Positions 1 through 6,291 of a DNA stretch of 12,148 nt are shown here, piece after piece. Location of the stretch: the NCBI GenBank assembly GCA_002393895.1, contig DGUE01000146.1:1-12148 (forward strand), in the 5' to 3' direction. A program made the translations under genes and the position numbers. The stretch is from Bacteroidales bacterium UBA4318. Its GTDB lineage: Bacteria; Bacteroidota; Bacteroidia; Bacteroidales; UBA932. Each line of letters opens with the position of its first letter. The first letter of the stretch is position 1. Below the pieces are notes generated by a model. The model did not search any database and was not told the origin of the DNA. It saw nothing but the letters and a program-made list of their open reading frames with translations.

Positions 1-978
1 CAGTATCTCTACGGCACCAACGAATACATCCCCATCTACGATCAGCGCGGCCGCGTGATGAGTATCGCAGATGTGATGACCCTCTTCAAGCACCCTCAGG
101 TGAAGGTGCAGATGAGTTCCGGCCGCAGGTACGATTACATCGCTTCCCGCAAGATATCGGTTCCCGTGAACAAGGAGAACGCTCTGGCGAGCGGGATAGT
201 GCCTCCGGCGATGGCCGGCCGCATAGCAGATACCATAGTCCTGGAGATTCCTGCCAACAAAGACTACCTCACCAAGCCCGAGCTCTTCGTGCTGGACTTC
301 CTTTCCAACTATCAGTGGGACAGGCCCTTCAACGTGCTCAGTAACGGTGGAGACATTAATATAGGCATCAAGGACTACCTGATGAGCGACGGCTTCTCGG
401 CCAAGCTGGTGCCGTTCAAGAACCGGCCCTCCTCCAGTTCCTTCGGACTGGTGGATCCGGACGAGCTCTGGCACTACATGACCGAAGTCTACTCTTTCGA
501 TGCCCTGAAGGCTCCGGGCTGGTTCGTGGACTACCAGAACTGCTATACTTTCCTGGCAGTGATGGGAATACGCAGCCTGCACGTGAACTGCGCCAGTTCC
601 TTCCTGGGATGCGGCCAACCTGAGCGTGCCCTGGCGATGCTGGACCAGAGCGAGGCTGCCATGGTCAACTTCCCCGTCTGCTCCATCCCTCTTGGATTCA
701 GCGGCAACGACTACATGGTGGTGAAGACCGTGGATCTATACTATAAACTGGGGCATGGCGAGAAGGGTCGCGAGCTGGCCGTGAAGTATGCCGACGAGGT
801 GCTTGCCGCCGCCGCTTTCTATCTTGAGTTCTATGCCTTTGCCGAGGATGAATTCGAGCTCTGCGGCAACTATATCTACTATCTGTCCGACGTGCTGGAG
901 CAGGGTGGAGAGAAGGAGCTTGGAAAGCAGATAGAGAAGAGATTCTCGGATTTGGTTGAATCCGCAACCGCCAAGTAA
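1..978 (+). CDS. DUF2723 family membrane protein, C-terminal part (5' truncated by window)
   Basis: The frame is open from base 1, so the start lies outside the window; the in-frame GTG/ATG at 55-60 is not a real start. The visible 325 residues match the soluble C-terminal half of the large DUF2723 proteins of Bacteroidota (relatives of TMEM260, placed among glycosyltransferase-like membrane proteins). The opening YGTNEYIPIYD segment, the VKVQMSSGRRYDYIASRKISVPV stretch and the VNKENALASGIVPP stretch fit that family. Full-length members are roughly 1000 residues, with membrane helices in the missing N-terminal part. The C-terminal 130 residues are helical and TPR-like (CGQPERALAMLDQSEAAM; LGHGEKGRELAVKYADEVL). 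The substrate is unknown; protein or envelope glycosylation is inferred from the family. The stop TAA shares a base with the next ATG, so the two genes are probably co-translated. Confidence 0.8.
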   Translation, partial: QYLYGTNEYIPIYDQRGRVMSIADVMTLFKHPQVKVQMSSGRRYDYIASRKISVPVNKENALASGIVPPAMAGRIADTIVLEIPANKDYLTKPELFVLDFLSNYQWDRPFNVLSNGGDINIGIKDYLMSDGFSAKLVPFKNRPSSSSFGLVDPDELWHYMTEVYSFDALKAPGWFVDYQNCYTFLAVMGIRSLHVNCASSFLGCGQPERALAMLDQSEAAMVNFPVCSIPLGFSGNDYMVVKTVDLYYKLGHGEKGRELAVKYADEVLAAAAFYLEFYAFAEDEFELCGNYIYYLSDVLEQGGEKELGKQIEKRFSDLVESATAK

Positions 979-1877
979 TGAGACTGATACGGAATTTGGC
1001 TCTGCTGCTGGCCGGGATGCTTGTCCTGGCCGGCTGCAAGGGTAGCGCACCCCTGATTGGCATTTCCTGCGGATGGGACGGTGGTCGCATCGACGTGAGT
1101 GATGCCTATGCCCGCTCCGTTCGTGCCGCAGGCGGGGTTCCGGTAGTGCTGCCTCCGGTGCTTTCTATGGAGGAGGCCGCTTCTGTTCTGGGCAAAGTGG
1201 ATGCACTGATTCTCACCGGGGGTGAGGATGTGGATCCGGCCCGCTATGGCGAGGCGGTGCTGAATGCCACGGTCGAGGTGAACGGCGCGCGGGACACTTC
1301 AGATTTCTATCTGGCAACCGAGGCACTGCGCATGGGATTGCCGATTCTCGGCATCTGCCGCGGCGGGCAGCTGATGAACGTGGTGCTGGGAGGGTCGCTT
1401 TATCAGGATTTGCCGACTTGCATCGGCAGCGAGGCAGATGGCGGCAGTAGTGCCGTTCACGGAAGTTTTTTGAGTGAGCCCGTGCGTGGCGGTAGCGGAG
1501 TGAACGGCACCACTGCCGCCATCGCCCACCGGCAAAGCGAGCCGGACGGAGTGGGAACACATATGATCTACATTGAAGCCGGCTCGCGGCTCCATGAAAT
1601 CCTGGGCGCCGACTCGCTGATGGTCAACTCCTTCCATCACCAGGCGGTCAAAGACCCCGGGGCCGGCGTGCATGTAGTCGCCCGCGCGGCCGACGGAGTG
1701 GTCGAAGCCTGGGAGTACGACAGCGCACTGCTTGGCGGCGACGTCTCCCGGTGCTCCAATGCCCCCAGGCGCGCCAGCATCCTCTGCGTCCAGTTCCACC
1801 CCGAACTCCTCTACGCCCGCGGCGGCAACTCCACCTTCCTTCCTATCTTCGAAGACCTCGTTGCCCGGGCACGGTAG
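978..1877 (+). CDS. Peptidase C26 / gamma-glutamyl-gamma-aminobutyrate hydrolase-like lipoprotein
   Basis: The product has 299 residues. It has a class I glutamine-amidotransferase fold of the PuuD/gamma-glutamyl hydrolase type: LILTGGEDVDP (78-87), the nucleophile elbow GICRGG with Cys127, NSFHHQAV (217-224), and VQFHPE with His274 and Glu276 completing the triad. The family cleaves gamma-glutamyl bonds; the natural substrate here is not evident. The N terminus (LLLAGMLVLAGC, Cys20) is a lipoprotein signal, so the enzyme should be membrane-anchored outside the cytoplasm, unlike cytoplasmic PuuD. The start overlaps the upstream stop as TAATG. Residues about 151-183 (Gly/Ser-rich) separate DLPT from the following HRQ in a way not expected for the family, and they coincide with a 24-bp inverted repeat (1437-1523). 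A smaller extra stretch (GGDVSRCSNAPRRA, about 253-266) precedes the VQFHPE motif. Confidence 0.85.
   Translation: MRLIRNLALLLAGMLVLAGCKGSAPLIGISCGWDGGRIDVSDAYARSVRAAGGVPVVLPPVLSMEEAASVLGKVDALILTGGEDVDPARYGEAVLNATVEVNGARDTSDFYLATEALRMGLPILGICRGGQLMNVVLGGSLYQDLPTCIGSEADGGSSAVHGSFLSEPVRGGSGVNGTTAAIAHRQSEPDGVGTHMIYIEAGSRLHEILGADSLMVNSFHHQAVKDPGAGVHVVARAADGVVEAWEYDSALLGGDVSRCSNAPRRASILCVQFHPELLYARGGNSTFLPIFEDLVARAR
1437..1523. repeat. In-frame palindromic insert inside the C26 gene
   Basis: The left arm 1437-1460 and right arm 1500-1523 are reverse complements at 23 of 24 positions, separated by 39 bases. The element reads through in frame as residues 154-182 of the host protein (DGGSSAVHG...NGTTAAI). 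A stem of this length is far beyond what coding sequence produces by chance. Confidence 0.8.
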
Positions 1878-1908
1878 TCCCTACCGGTTTCCCTACCCCT
1901 ATTTATAC

Positions 1909-1980
1909 ACCGGCGGCGGTGCAATGCTCAAGGCCATCGAAGGCAAGGACCTCCCCGGCATCTCCGCGGTTCGCGACTAA
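1909..1980 (+). pseudogene. pgk: 3' remnant of a phosphoglycerate kinase gene
   Basis: It encodes [23 protein letters not shown] and a stop, the extreme C terminus of phosphoglycerate kinase. The intact gene at 4415-5665 ends [24 protein letters not shown]. Nothing upstream of 1908 matches pgk, so this is a fragment without a start. The amino-acid changes (E to K, A to S, I to V) are few and mostly conservative, so it looks like a piece of a slightly different functional allele rather than long-decayed sequence. Confidence 0.85.
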
Positions 1981-2025
1981 ACGTTTTAATCGTTTAACCA
2001 GAAAACGGCAATACAGCGCAATAAA

Positions 2026-2062
2026 TGGTAAAAAACCGCCCTGTTTTGGCGGTTTTTTACCA
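2026..2062. terminator. Bidirectional terminator hairpin in the left repeat
   Basis: A perfect 14-bp stem (GGTAAAAAACCGCC, 2027-2040, with 2048-2061), extendable by one pair, encloses a 7-base loop. The A-run and T-run inside the stem give a U-tract in either direction. It sits downstream of both the C26 gene (+) and the transposase gene (-) and could end both transcripts. Confidence 0.75.
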
Positions 2063-2101
2063 AAATATGCCATTTCAAGGCGGTTAGTGGTAACGAATCG
2101 T

Positions 2102-2965
2102 TCAAGCCAGCACCGATTCCAATAATCCAATCTTAACATCCAAGACCCTGGCCAACTGTTTGATCCCGGCACCGCGTGTACTCTTGAGTTTCTGCGCCAA
2201 AGCAATCCTCCCCGCCAGATCCATTTTTGCAATCGTCACATCTTCCTCCTTCCTGGCCATCCGCCTCGCAACCACCCTCAGCTCATCGTCCGACAGGGCT
2301 TCGAAATTCGCCCGTGCACAGCTCTTATTCAAATCCAGAATCCGGTCCTTCTTCATATACATAAACGCAATATATGCTTTGATGCCTCCGAATATTTTCA
2401 TAGCATCCTGCCACGCAACATAATGCTTTGCCAAAATCGCCCCGTCTTCGGAATACGTCCATAGCCCGGGCACTTCATAATGCATTCCCAAAGTGGCAAC
2501 TCTGGACCTGCGGGACAATTTTCCTACTACGCCTATTCCAAAAGACTCCGGTGCAAAAAAGAGCGACGCTGAACTCCATTTGTAGAACCTGGGATCAAAC
2601 TTAAATCCGGCTTCTATAGGATTACGATGTACATAGGCAATCACACTCATTACATCTTCCTTGCTCTCCAGCAAATCTGCAGATACGGCCACCTTTCGAA
2701 TCTCATATGGCCTTTCGCGTACCCTATTGATTCGATGGAGTATCAGTTTCATCAGCTGCATACCAAATTGCCGGCATTCATCCTCTGTTCCGTATAAAAC
2801 AAGATGGAAATGCGAATTCATAAAAACAAACGCGATAATGCTACAAGCCAGTAATTGACTGCAATAGGCCAGCAGGTTGATGGCCATTACAAACTCTTTG
2901 TCCGAAATCAAAAGTTTCGGAGTGTCTTCTCCAAACGAATAGACATGATAATATCCCTTATTCAT
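2102..2965 (-). CDS. RAYT-like (REP-associated, IS200/Y1-type) HUH transposase
   Basis: The product has 287 residues from the ATG at 2965. That start is chosen because family members begin with an MxKGYYH-like sequence; the longer frame to 3022 starts with TTG and runs into a possible promoter. The N-terminal Y1 domain has the HUH motif in FMNSHFHLVL (His52, His54) and the candidate catalytic tyrosine in AYVHRNPIEAGF (Tyr111). Residues about 225-287 form a helical tail resembling a DNA-binding helix-turn-helix (AGRIALAQKLK...QLARVLDVKIGLLESVL). Known RAYTs nick and join single-stranded DNA at REP hairpins; whether this one is active is unknown. The gene is visibly richer in A+T than its neighbours, suggesting horizontal acquisition. 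It is divergent from the methyltransferase gene, and its stop lies three bases from the left 191-bp repeat. Confidence 0.85.
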   Translation of the reverse strand: MNKGYYHVYSFGEDTPKLLISDKEFVMAINLLAYCSQLLACSIIAFVFMNSHFHLVLYGTEDECRQFGMQLMKLILHRINRVRERPYEIRKVAVSADLLESKEDVMSVIAYVHRNPIEAGFKFDPRFYKWSSASLFFAPESFGIGVVGKLSRRSRVATLGMHYEVPGLWTYSEDGAILAKHYVAWQDAMKIFGGIKAYIAFMYMKKDRILDLNKSCARANFEALSDDELRVVARRMARKEEDVTIAKMDLAGRIALAQKLKSTRGAGIKQLARVLDVKIGLLESVLA

Positions 2966-3086
2966 ATACTTAATGGCTATTGACCAGGCGGCTAATATGG
3001 GACTAAACATCGGAGCCAGCAAATAATCACGTCAAACATTTGTTTTAATATATGTTTCTGCTGATGATTAACTGTTTTAACACCAC

Positions 3087-3104
3087 CATAAGAAAAATCT
3101 TATG
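3087..3104. other. Small hairpin in the divergent intergenic region
   Basis: A 7-bp perfect stem (CATAAGA / TCTTATG) with a 4-base A loop lies between the divergent transposase and methyltransferase genes. The surrounding region 2966-3177 is A+T-rich and otherwise holds only promoter-like sequence. There is no T-run after it, so it is not an obvious terminator; it could be an operator or a REP-like hairpin. Confidence 0.4.
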
Positions 3105-3151
3105 CTTTGCCTAAACTTAAATCATATATGTTTCCATAGTGTGTTTTTTCT

Positions 3152-3159
3152 TATCTTTG
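3152..3159 (+). promoter_or_regulatory. Candidate -7 promoter element for the methyltransferase gene
   Basis: TATCTTTG matches the Bacteroidota -7 consensus TAnnTTTG and lies 18 bases before the ATG at 3178. A clear -33 TTTG box is not seen. It supports starting the gene at 3178 and not at the upstream GTG at 3139, which would precede the promoter. Confidence 0.6.
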
Positions 3160-3177
3160 TTGACAAATGGCTGGATT

Positions 3178-4293
3178 ATGGTAGAATTTCCGGATAATAA
3201 TTGGAAAGATTACGAGCTGCTGGATAGCGGCTGCGGCGAGAAGTTGGAGCGGTTTGGTTCTGTCGTGACCGTCCGTCCTGAGCCTAAAGCGCTGTGGGAC
3301 AGGAGTATGCCGGAAACGGAATGGCGGCGTCTCGCGCATTTTTCCTTCAAGCTGGCCAGCACCCAGAATGCCGGCCGCGATGCAGGAAAGAGCGGGAAGA
3401 ATGCCAGTTCCGGAGCCATCGAGGACCGCGGCACCTGGGAGCGCCACAAGAAGGCGGATGACCAGTGGTATATACGCTACGCCAGCGCAACGGCCGGAAC
3501 CAGCGCCGCGGTCGGGGCAGGCGCTGCCGATGGCCAACCCGACAGCCCGCAGTTCCGCCTGCGCCTGGGCCTCACCGCCTTCAAGCACGTAGGAGTCTTC
3601 CCCGAGCAAGCCCCGAACTGGGAGTTTATCTACCGCCAGGTGAAGAGGATAACAAAAGACACTCGGCCAAAGGTACTTAATCTATTTGCATACACCGGGG
3701 GCGCATCCCTCGCGGCAAAAGCGGCTGGCGCAGACGTCACCCATCTCGACAGTATCAAGCAGGTGGTTACCTGGGCACGCGGGAATATGGAAGCCAGCGG
3801 CCTGGACGGCATACGCTGGATTGTGGAGGATGCGATGAAGTTTGTGCAGCGCGAGGAACGCCGCGGCAACCTCTATGACGGCATAATCCTGGATCCGCCA
3901 GCCTATGGGCACGGCCCGAATGGGGAGAAATGGAAGCTGGACGATAGCCTGTTTGGCCTGCTCAGGAGCGTTTCACACATTCTTAAGCCGCAGAATTCCT
4001 TTATGGTGCTGAACCTCTATTCGAACGGCTATTCCGCCGCCTTGGGAGAAACTCTGGTGCGCGAAGCCTTCGGTTTGGGGACTAACGGACGGGCAATGCC
4101 CGTACTGTCGGCCCCTTGCGGGACAGCTTCCGGGGCCCCCGAAAAACTGCCGTTTTTGGGGGTGGACAGACGGGCCTCCCTGCCCGTCGAGGACGGACTT
4201 GGCGCGGACGGCCTGACGAGCGGCGAACTGGCCTTGAACGACCGTTTCGGCAAAGTCTTGCCTTTAAGTATTTACGTCCGGCTGGAACGATGA
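3178..4293 (+). CDS. Class I SAM-dependent methyltransferase (RlmI/COG1092-like, probable RNA methylase)
   Basis: The product has 371 residues from the ATG at 3178. The core matches the SAM-dependent methyltransferase domain of the RlmI/RlmK group: FKHVGVFPEQAPNWE (135-149), the SAM-binding VLNLFAYTGGASLAAKAAGA (166-185), an acidic residue in THLDSIKQ (Asp191), and the catalytic-type DPPAYGHG (239-246). The likely substrate is a base in rRNA or tRNA, but neither target nor position can be told, and the PUA domain of RlmI is absent. Three low-complexity stretches look added to the family core: about 61-84, 104-122 and 303-345. The last coincides with a 101-bp nested palindrome and interrupts the C-terminal segment between LVREAFGL and SGELALNDRFG. 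The gene is divergent from the transposase gene and ends three bases before the right 191-bp repeat. Confidence 0.85.
   Translation: MVEFPDNNWKDYELLDSGCGEKLERFGSVVTVRPEPKALWDRSMPETEWRRLAHFSFKLASTQNAGRDAGKSGKNASSGAIEDRGTWERHKKADDQWYIRYASATAGTSAAVGAGAADGQPDSPQFRLRLGLTAFKHVGVFPEQAPNWEFIYRQVKRITKDTRPKVLNLFAYTGGASLAAKAAGADVTHLDSIKQVVTWARGNMEASGLDGIRWIVEDAMKFVQREERRGNLYDGIILDPPAYGHGPNGEKWKLDDSLFGLLRSVSHILKPQNSFMVLNLYSNGYSAALGETLVREAFGLGTNGRAMPVLSAPCGTASGAPEKLPFLGVDRRASLPVEDGLGADGLTSGELALNDRFGKVLPLSIYVRLER
3492..3535. repeat. Weak palindromic segment inside the methyltransferase gene
   Basis: CAGCGCC (3501-3507) pairs with GGCGCTG (3520-3526), and an outer GGCC pairs with GGCC (3492-3495 with 3532-3535) across a symmetric internal loop. 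It encodes an Ala/Gly-rich stretch (residues about 106-119) that looks like an addition to the family core. In GC-rich coding sequence a 7-bp stem alone is not strong evidence. Confidence 0.4.
4088..4188. repeat. Nested 101-bp palindromic insert inside the methyltransferase gene
   Basis: The outer stem GACGGGCA (4088-4095) pairs with TGCCCGTC (4181-4188). The next stem GCCCGT (4098-4103) pairs with ACGGGC (4170-4175), and CTGTC (4105-4109) with GACAG (4165-4169). Inside, CCCCC-g-AAAAA (4136-4146) pairs with TTTTTGGGGG (4153-4162) with one bulge, and GGCCCC (4110-4115) can pair with GGGGCC (4132-4137). It is read in frame as residues about 304-337. Bases 4093-4125 match 7860-7892 in another gene at 26/33 positions. 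Confidence 0.8.
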
Positions 4294-4296
4294 TTT

Positions 4297-4487
4297 ATTC
4301 GTTACCACTAACCGGCTTGAAACGGCATATTATGGTAAAAAACCACCCAAATAGGGCGGTTTTTTACCATTTCTTGCGCTGTATTGCCGTTTTCTGGTTA
4401 AACGATTAAAACGTTTAGTCGCGGATAGCTGCGATGCCGGGGAGGTCTTTGCCTTCGATGGCCTCGAGCATTGCGCCGCCGCCGGTG
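4297..4487 (-). repeat. Right 191-bp inverted repeat (3' end of intact pgk plus terminator)
   Basis: This is the reverse-complement partner of 1908-2098, the same length and about 92% identical without gaps. It covers the last 23 codons of the intact pgk, its stop, and the downstream terminator region, and ends three bases after the methyltransferase stop. With the left copy it encloses the divergent transposase and methyltransferase genes almost exactly from stop codon to stop codon. Confidence 0.9.
4332..4370. terminator. Bidirectional terminator between the methyltransferase gene and pgk
   Basis: A 17-bp stem (4332-4348 with 4354-4370, one mismatch or wobble) encloses a 5-base loop. A-run and T-run lie in opposite arms, giving a U-tract in both directions. 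It can stop the methyltransferase transcript (+) and the pgk transcript (-). The homologous hairpin is at 2026-2062. Confidence 0.75.
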
Positions 4488-5665
4488 GAAACGTAGCTGA
4501 CCTTATCGGCATAACCCATCTTGGTAACGGCTGCAACGGAGTCGCCGCCGCCCACGAGGGTGTAAGCGCCATTAGCGGTGGCCTCTGCAAGATATTCTGC
4601 TATCTGCAGGGTTCCCTTTGCGAAGGTATCCATCTCGAACACACCCACGGGGCCGTTCCAGAGGATGGTCTTGGAGTCGAGGATGATCTTCTTCCAGTTA
4701 TCGAGCGAAGCCTTGCCGGCATCCATGCCTTCCCATCCTTCGGGAATCTCCATGGAAGGAACGGTCTTGTGGTTGGCGTCGTTGCTGAAGTCGTCGGCAA
4801 CTACGGTCTCGGTGGAGAGGGAGAGGTTCACTCCGAGTTCCTTGGCGCGGGCCATGATGTCGAGAGCCTGAGGGATGAGGTCGTCCTCGTGCAGGGAGTT
4901 GCCTATGGATCCACCCATCGCCTTGATGAAGGTGTATCCCATTCCGCCGCCGATGATGAGGTTATCTACCTTGGGGAGAAGGTTCTCCAGAACTGCGAGC
5001 TTGGAGGAAACCTTGCTGCCGCCGATGATGGCTGTGAAGGGGCGCTTGGCGTTTTTGAGCACGTTGTCGATGGCCTTGATCTCGCCTTCCATCAGGTAAC
5101 CGAACATCTTGTCGTTCGGGAAGTAGGCGGCTATCAGGGCAGTAGATGCATGTGCGCGGTGTGCGGTGCCGAATGCATCGTTGATGTAGCAGTCTGCGTA
5201 GGATGCGAGCTTCTTGGTGAACTCCTTCTGGGAAGCCTTCACGGCCTTCTTGGCCTCGGCTTTCTCCTCGTCGGTGGCATCCTCTGCGAGCCCGCGGGGT
5301 TTGCCTTCTTCCTCGGCGTAGAAGCGGAGGTTTTCGAGAAGCAGGACCTCGCCCGGCTTGAGGGCAGCAGCCTGCGCGTCGGCGGTCTGGCAGTCATCTG
5401 CAAACTGCACGGGAACTCCAAGGCATTCACTCACATGGGCGACGATGTGCTTGAGGGAGAACTTTGCGTCGACCTTCTTGGGGCGTCCGAGGTGGCTCAT
5501 GATAATCAGCGAGCCGCCGCCGGCGAGCACCTTTTTAAGAGTAGGGATTGCGCGACGGATGCGGGTGTCGTCGGTAATCTCGAAGTTTTCGTTAAGGGGA
5601 ACATTGAAATCAACGCGGACAATAGCTTTTTTGCCGGTGAAATCATAAGAATCAATGTGTTGCAT
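4415..5665 (-). CDS. pgk: Phosphoglycerate kinase
   Basis: The product has 416 residues, a normal length for the family. It catalyses the reversible phosphoryl transfer between 1,3-bisphosphoglycerate and ADP in glycolysis, in the cytoplasm. Recognisable motifs are VDFNVPL (18-24), SHLGRPK (57-63), ENLRF (111-115), DAFGTAHR (163-170), GGSKVSSK (215-222), NGPVGVFE (337-344), the nucleotide loop GGGDSVAA (372-379) and STGGGA (393-398). A charged Glu/Ala/Lys-rich insert at about 117-145 is consistent with bacteroidal forms. The start at 5665 ([21 protein letters not shown]) is preferred over the longer frame to 5707, because the latter would run through the promoter. The gene is divergent from the small lipoprotein gene and ends in a strong hairpin. 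Its last 72 bases are duplicated in inverted orientation at 1909-1980. Confidence 0.97.
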   Translation of the reverse strand: MQHIDSYDFTGKKAIVRVDFNVPLNENFEITDDTRIRRAIPTLKKVLAGGGSLIIMSHLGRPKKVDAKFSLKHIVAHVSECLGVPVQFADDCQTADAQAAALKPGEVLLLENLRFYAEEEGKPRGLAEDATDEEKAEAKKAVKASQKEFTKKLASYADCYINDAFGTAHRAHASTALIAAYFPNDKMFGYLMEGEIKAIDNVLKNAKRPFTAIIGGSKVSSKLAVLENLLPKVDNLIIGGGMGYTFIKAMGGSIGNSLHEDDLIPQALDIMARAKELGVNLSLSTETVVADDFSNDANHKTVPSMEIPEGWEGMDAGKASLDNWKKIILDSKTILWNGPVGVFEMDTFAKGTLQIAEYLAEATANGAYTLVGGGDSVAAVTKMGYADKVSYVSTGGGAMLEAIEGKDLPGIAAIRD

Positions 5666-5695
5666 AATATTTTGTTGTGTCGATTTTTCCGGACG

Positions 5696-5703
5696 CAAAG
5701 TTA
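5696..5703 (-). promoter_or_regulatory. Candidate -7 promoter element for pgk
   Basis: On the minus strand the bases read TAACTTTG, matching TAnnTTTG, 30 bases upstream of the ATG at 5665. A TTTG further upstream (minus strand of about 5716-5719) is closer than the usual spacing, so the -33 box is uncertain. It lies back-to-back with the divergent lipoprotein promoter. Confidence 0.6.
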
Positions 5704-5726
5704 GCAAAAATATGGCAAATCCTTAT

Positions 5727-5734
5727 TACCTTTG
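5727..5734 (+). promoter_or_regulatory. Candidate -7 promoter element immediately before the small lipoprotein gene
   Basis: TACCTTTG matches TAnnTTTG and ends only five bases before the ATG at 5740. With the usual distance from this box to the transcription start, the mRNA would begin at or very near the start codon, implying a leaderless transcript. No clear -33 box is seen. Confidence 0.5.
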
Positions 5735-5739
5735 CGAGT

Positions 5740-6291
5740 ATGAGAACGCATATTATCGCATTAATTGCATTAGTCTGCACGCTTGCTTCCTGCGGCAAGA
5801 AACAGGAAGATCCCGTGAAGGCGGCTATTTCCAATAAGATTTCAGAACAGATAGGGGAAACAAGCAACATCTATTTCAGCTCTTTGGCCCTGGTGGATTC
5901 CACCACTTTCGGCGAAGAGATCGCCCGCCGACGCACCACTCTGGAAATCAGGCGTAAGCAGAACCTGAAACTGGCCGGCCAGTACGAGGCGGCCGGGAAG
6001 GTAAAGAACGAAGCCGCCAAGAGGTCCGATGCCGACAACGACCTCAAGCGCCTCGAAGGCCTTTCCGCCATCGAATCCCGCCTCGCCGCCAACGACTCCC
6101 TCGACGTGGTGGAAGCCTATATCTACAAGTTCTCTGGCAGCGCCCGCACCTACAAAGGCACCGTCAACTTCACCGACATGTTCGTATCCATCACTCCCCA
6201 ACACGAGGTGGTGGGGATGGATTATAAAAAGGAAGGCGCCCTGAAATCTGCAGGCCGCCTTATCCCCGGTTACTCAACCCTCTTCGAATAG
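5740..6291 (+). CDS. Small lipoprotein of unknown function
   Basis: The product has 183 residues. The start at 5740 is set by the signal peptide MRTHIIALIALVCTLASC, with lipobox Cys18; upstream codons of the frame lie within the promoter. The mature part is predicted helical and charged at about 50-100 (EEIARRRTTLEIRRKQNLKLAGQYEAAGKVKNEAAKR). It ends in a more beta-like segment (SGSARTYKGTVNFTDMFVSITPQHEVVGMDYKKEG). I do not recognise a family. It is probably a cell-envelope lipoprotein; no catalytic motif is visible. The gene is divergent from pgk and overlaps the convergent beta-helix gene by 18 bases at its 3' end. Confidence 0.8.
   Translation: MRTHIIALIALVCTLASCGKKQEDPVKAAISNKISEQIGETSNIYFSSLALVDSTTFGEEIARRRTTLEIRRKQNLKLAGQYEAAGKVKNEAAKRSDADNDLKRLEGLSAIESRLAANDSLDVVEAYIYKFSGSARTYKGTVNFTDMFVSITPQHEVVGMDYKKEGALKSAGRLIPGYSTLFE

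Larger units (their letters stand above)
1908..2098 (+). repeat. Left 191-bp inverted repeat (pgk 3' end plus terminator)
   Basis: This segment matches the reverse complement of 4297-4487 over its full 191 bases without gaps. I count 15 differences, about 92% identity. It contains the last 23 codons of a phosphoglycerate kinase gene, its stop, a conserved non-coding stretch and a terminator hairpin. It ends three bases from the transposase stop codon. Confidence 0.9.

Noticed and set aside
1732..2125. Two overlapping + strand open frames spanning the C26 tail and the pgk fragment
   Set aside because: They join out-of-frame C26 sequence to the pgk remnant and terminator; neither resembles a protein family, and their composition is Pro/Ser/Arg-rich, as in shadow frames.
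3087..3104. Terminator call for the small intergenic hairpin
   Set aside because: It sits between divergent genes, where no transcript needs ending, and lacks a T-run.
3139..3177. Upstream GTG start for the methyltransferase
   Set aside because: The added residues contain the TATCTTTG promoter element, and the family-like N terminus begins at the ATG at 3178.
1908..4487. Integrative element with gene-restoring attachment sites
   Set aside because: Such elements leave direct repeats and carry an integrase; here the repeats are inverted and no integrase gene is present, so a classical att-site reading does not fit as it stands.
4769..5704. 311-codon + strand frame antisense to pgk
   Set aside because: It lies wholly opposite a certain pgk gene and has no recognisable motif; it arises from codon bias in the GC-rich gene.
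5971..5982. Perfect 12-bp palindrome CTGGCCGGCCAG in the lipoprotein gene
   Set aside because: It is short, has no loop or flanking stem, encodes an ordinary helical stretch, and can arise by chance in GC-rich coding DNA.
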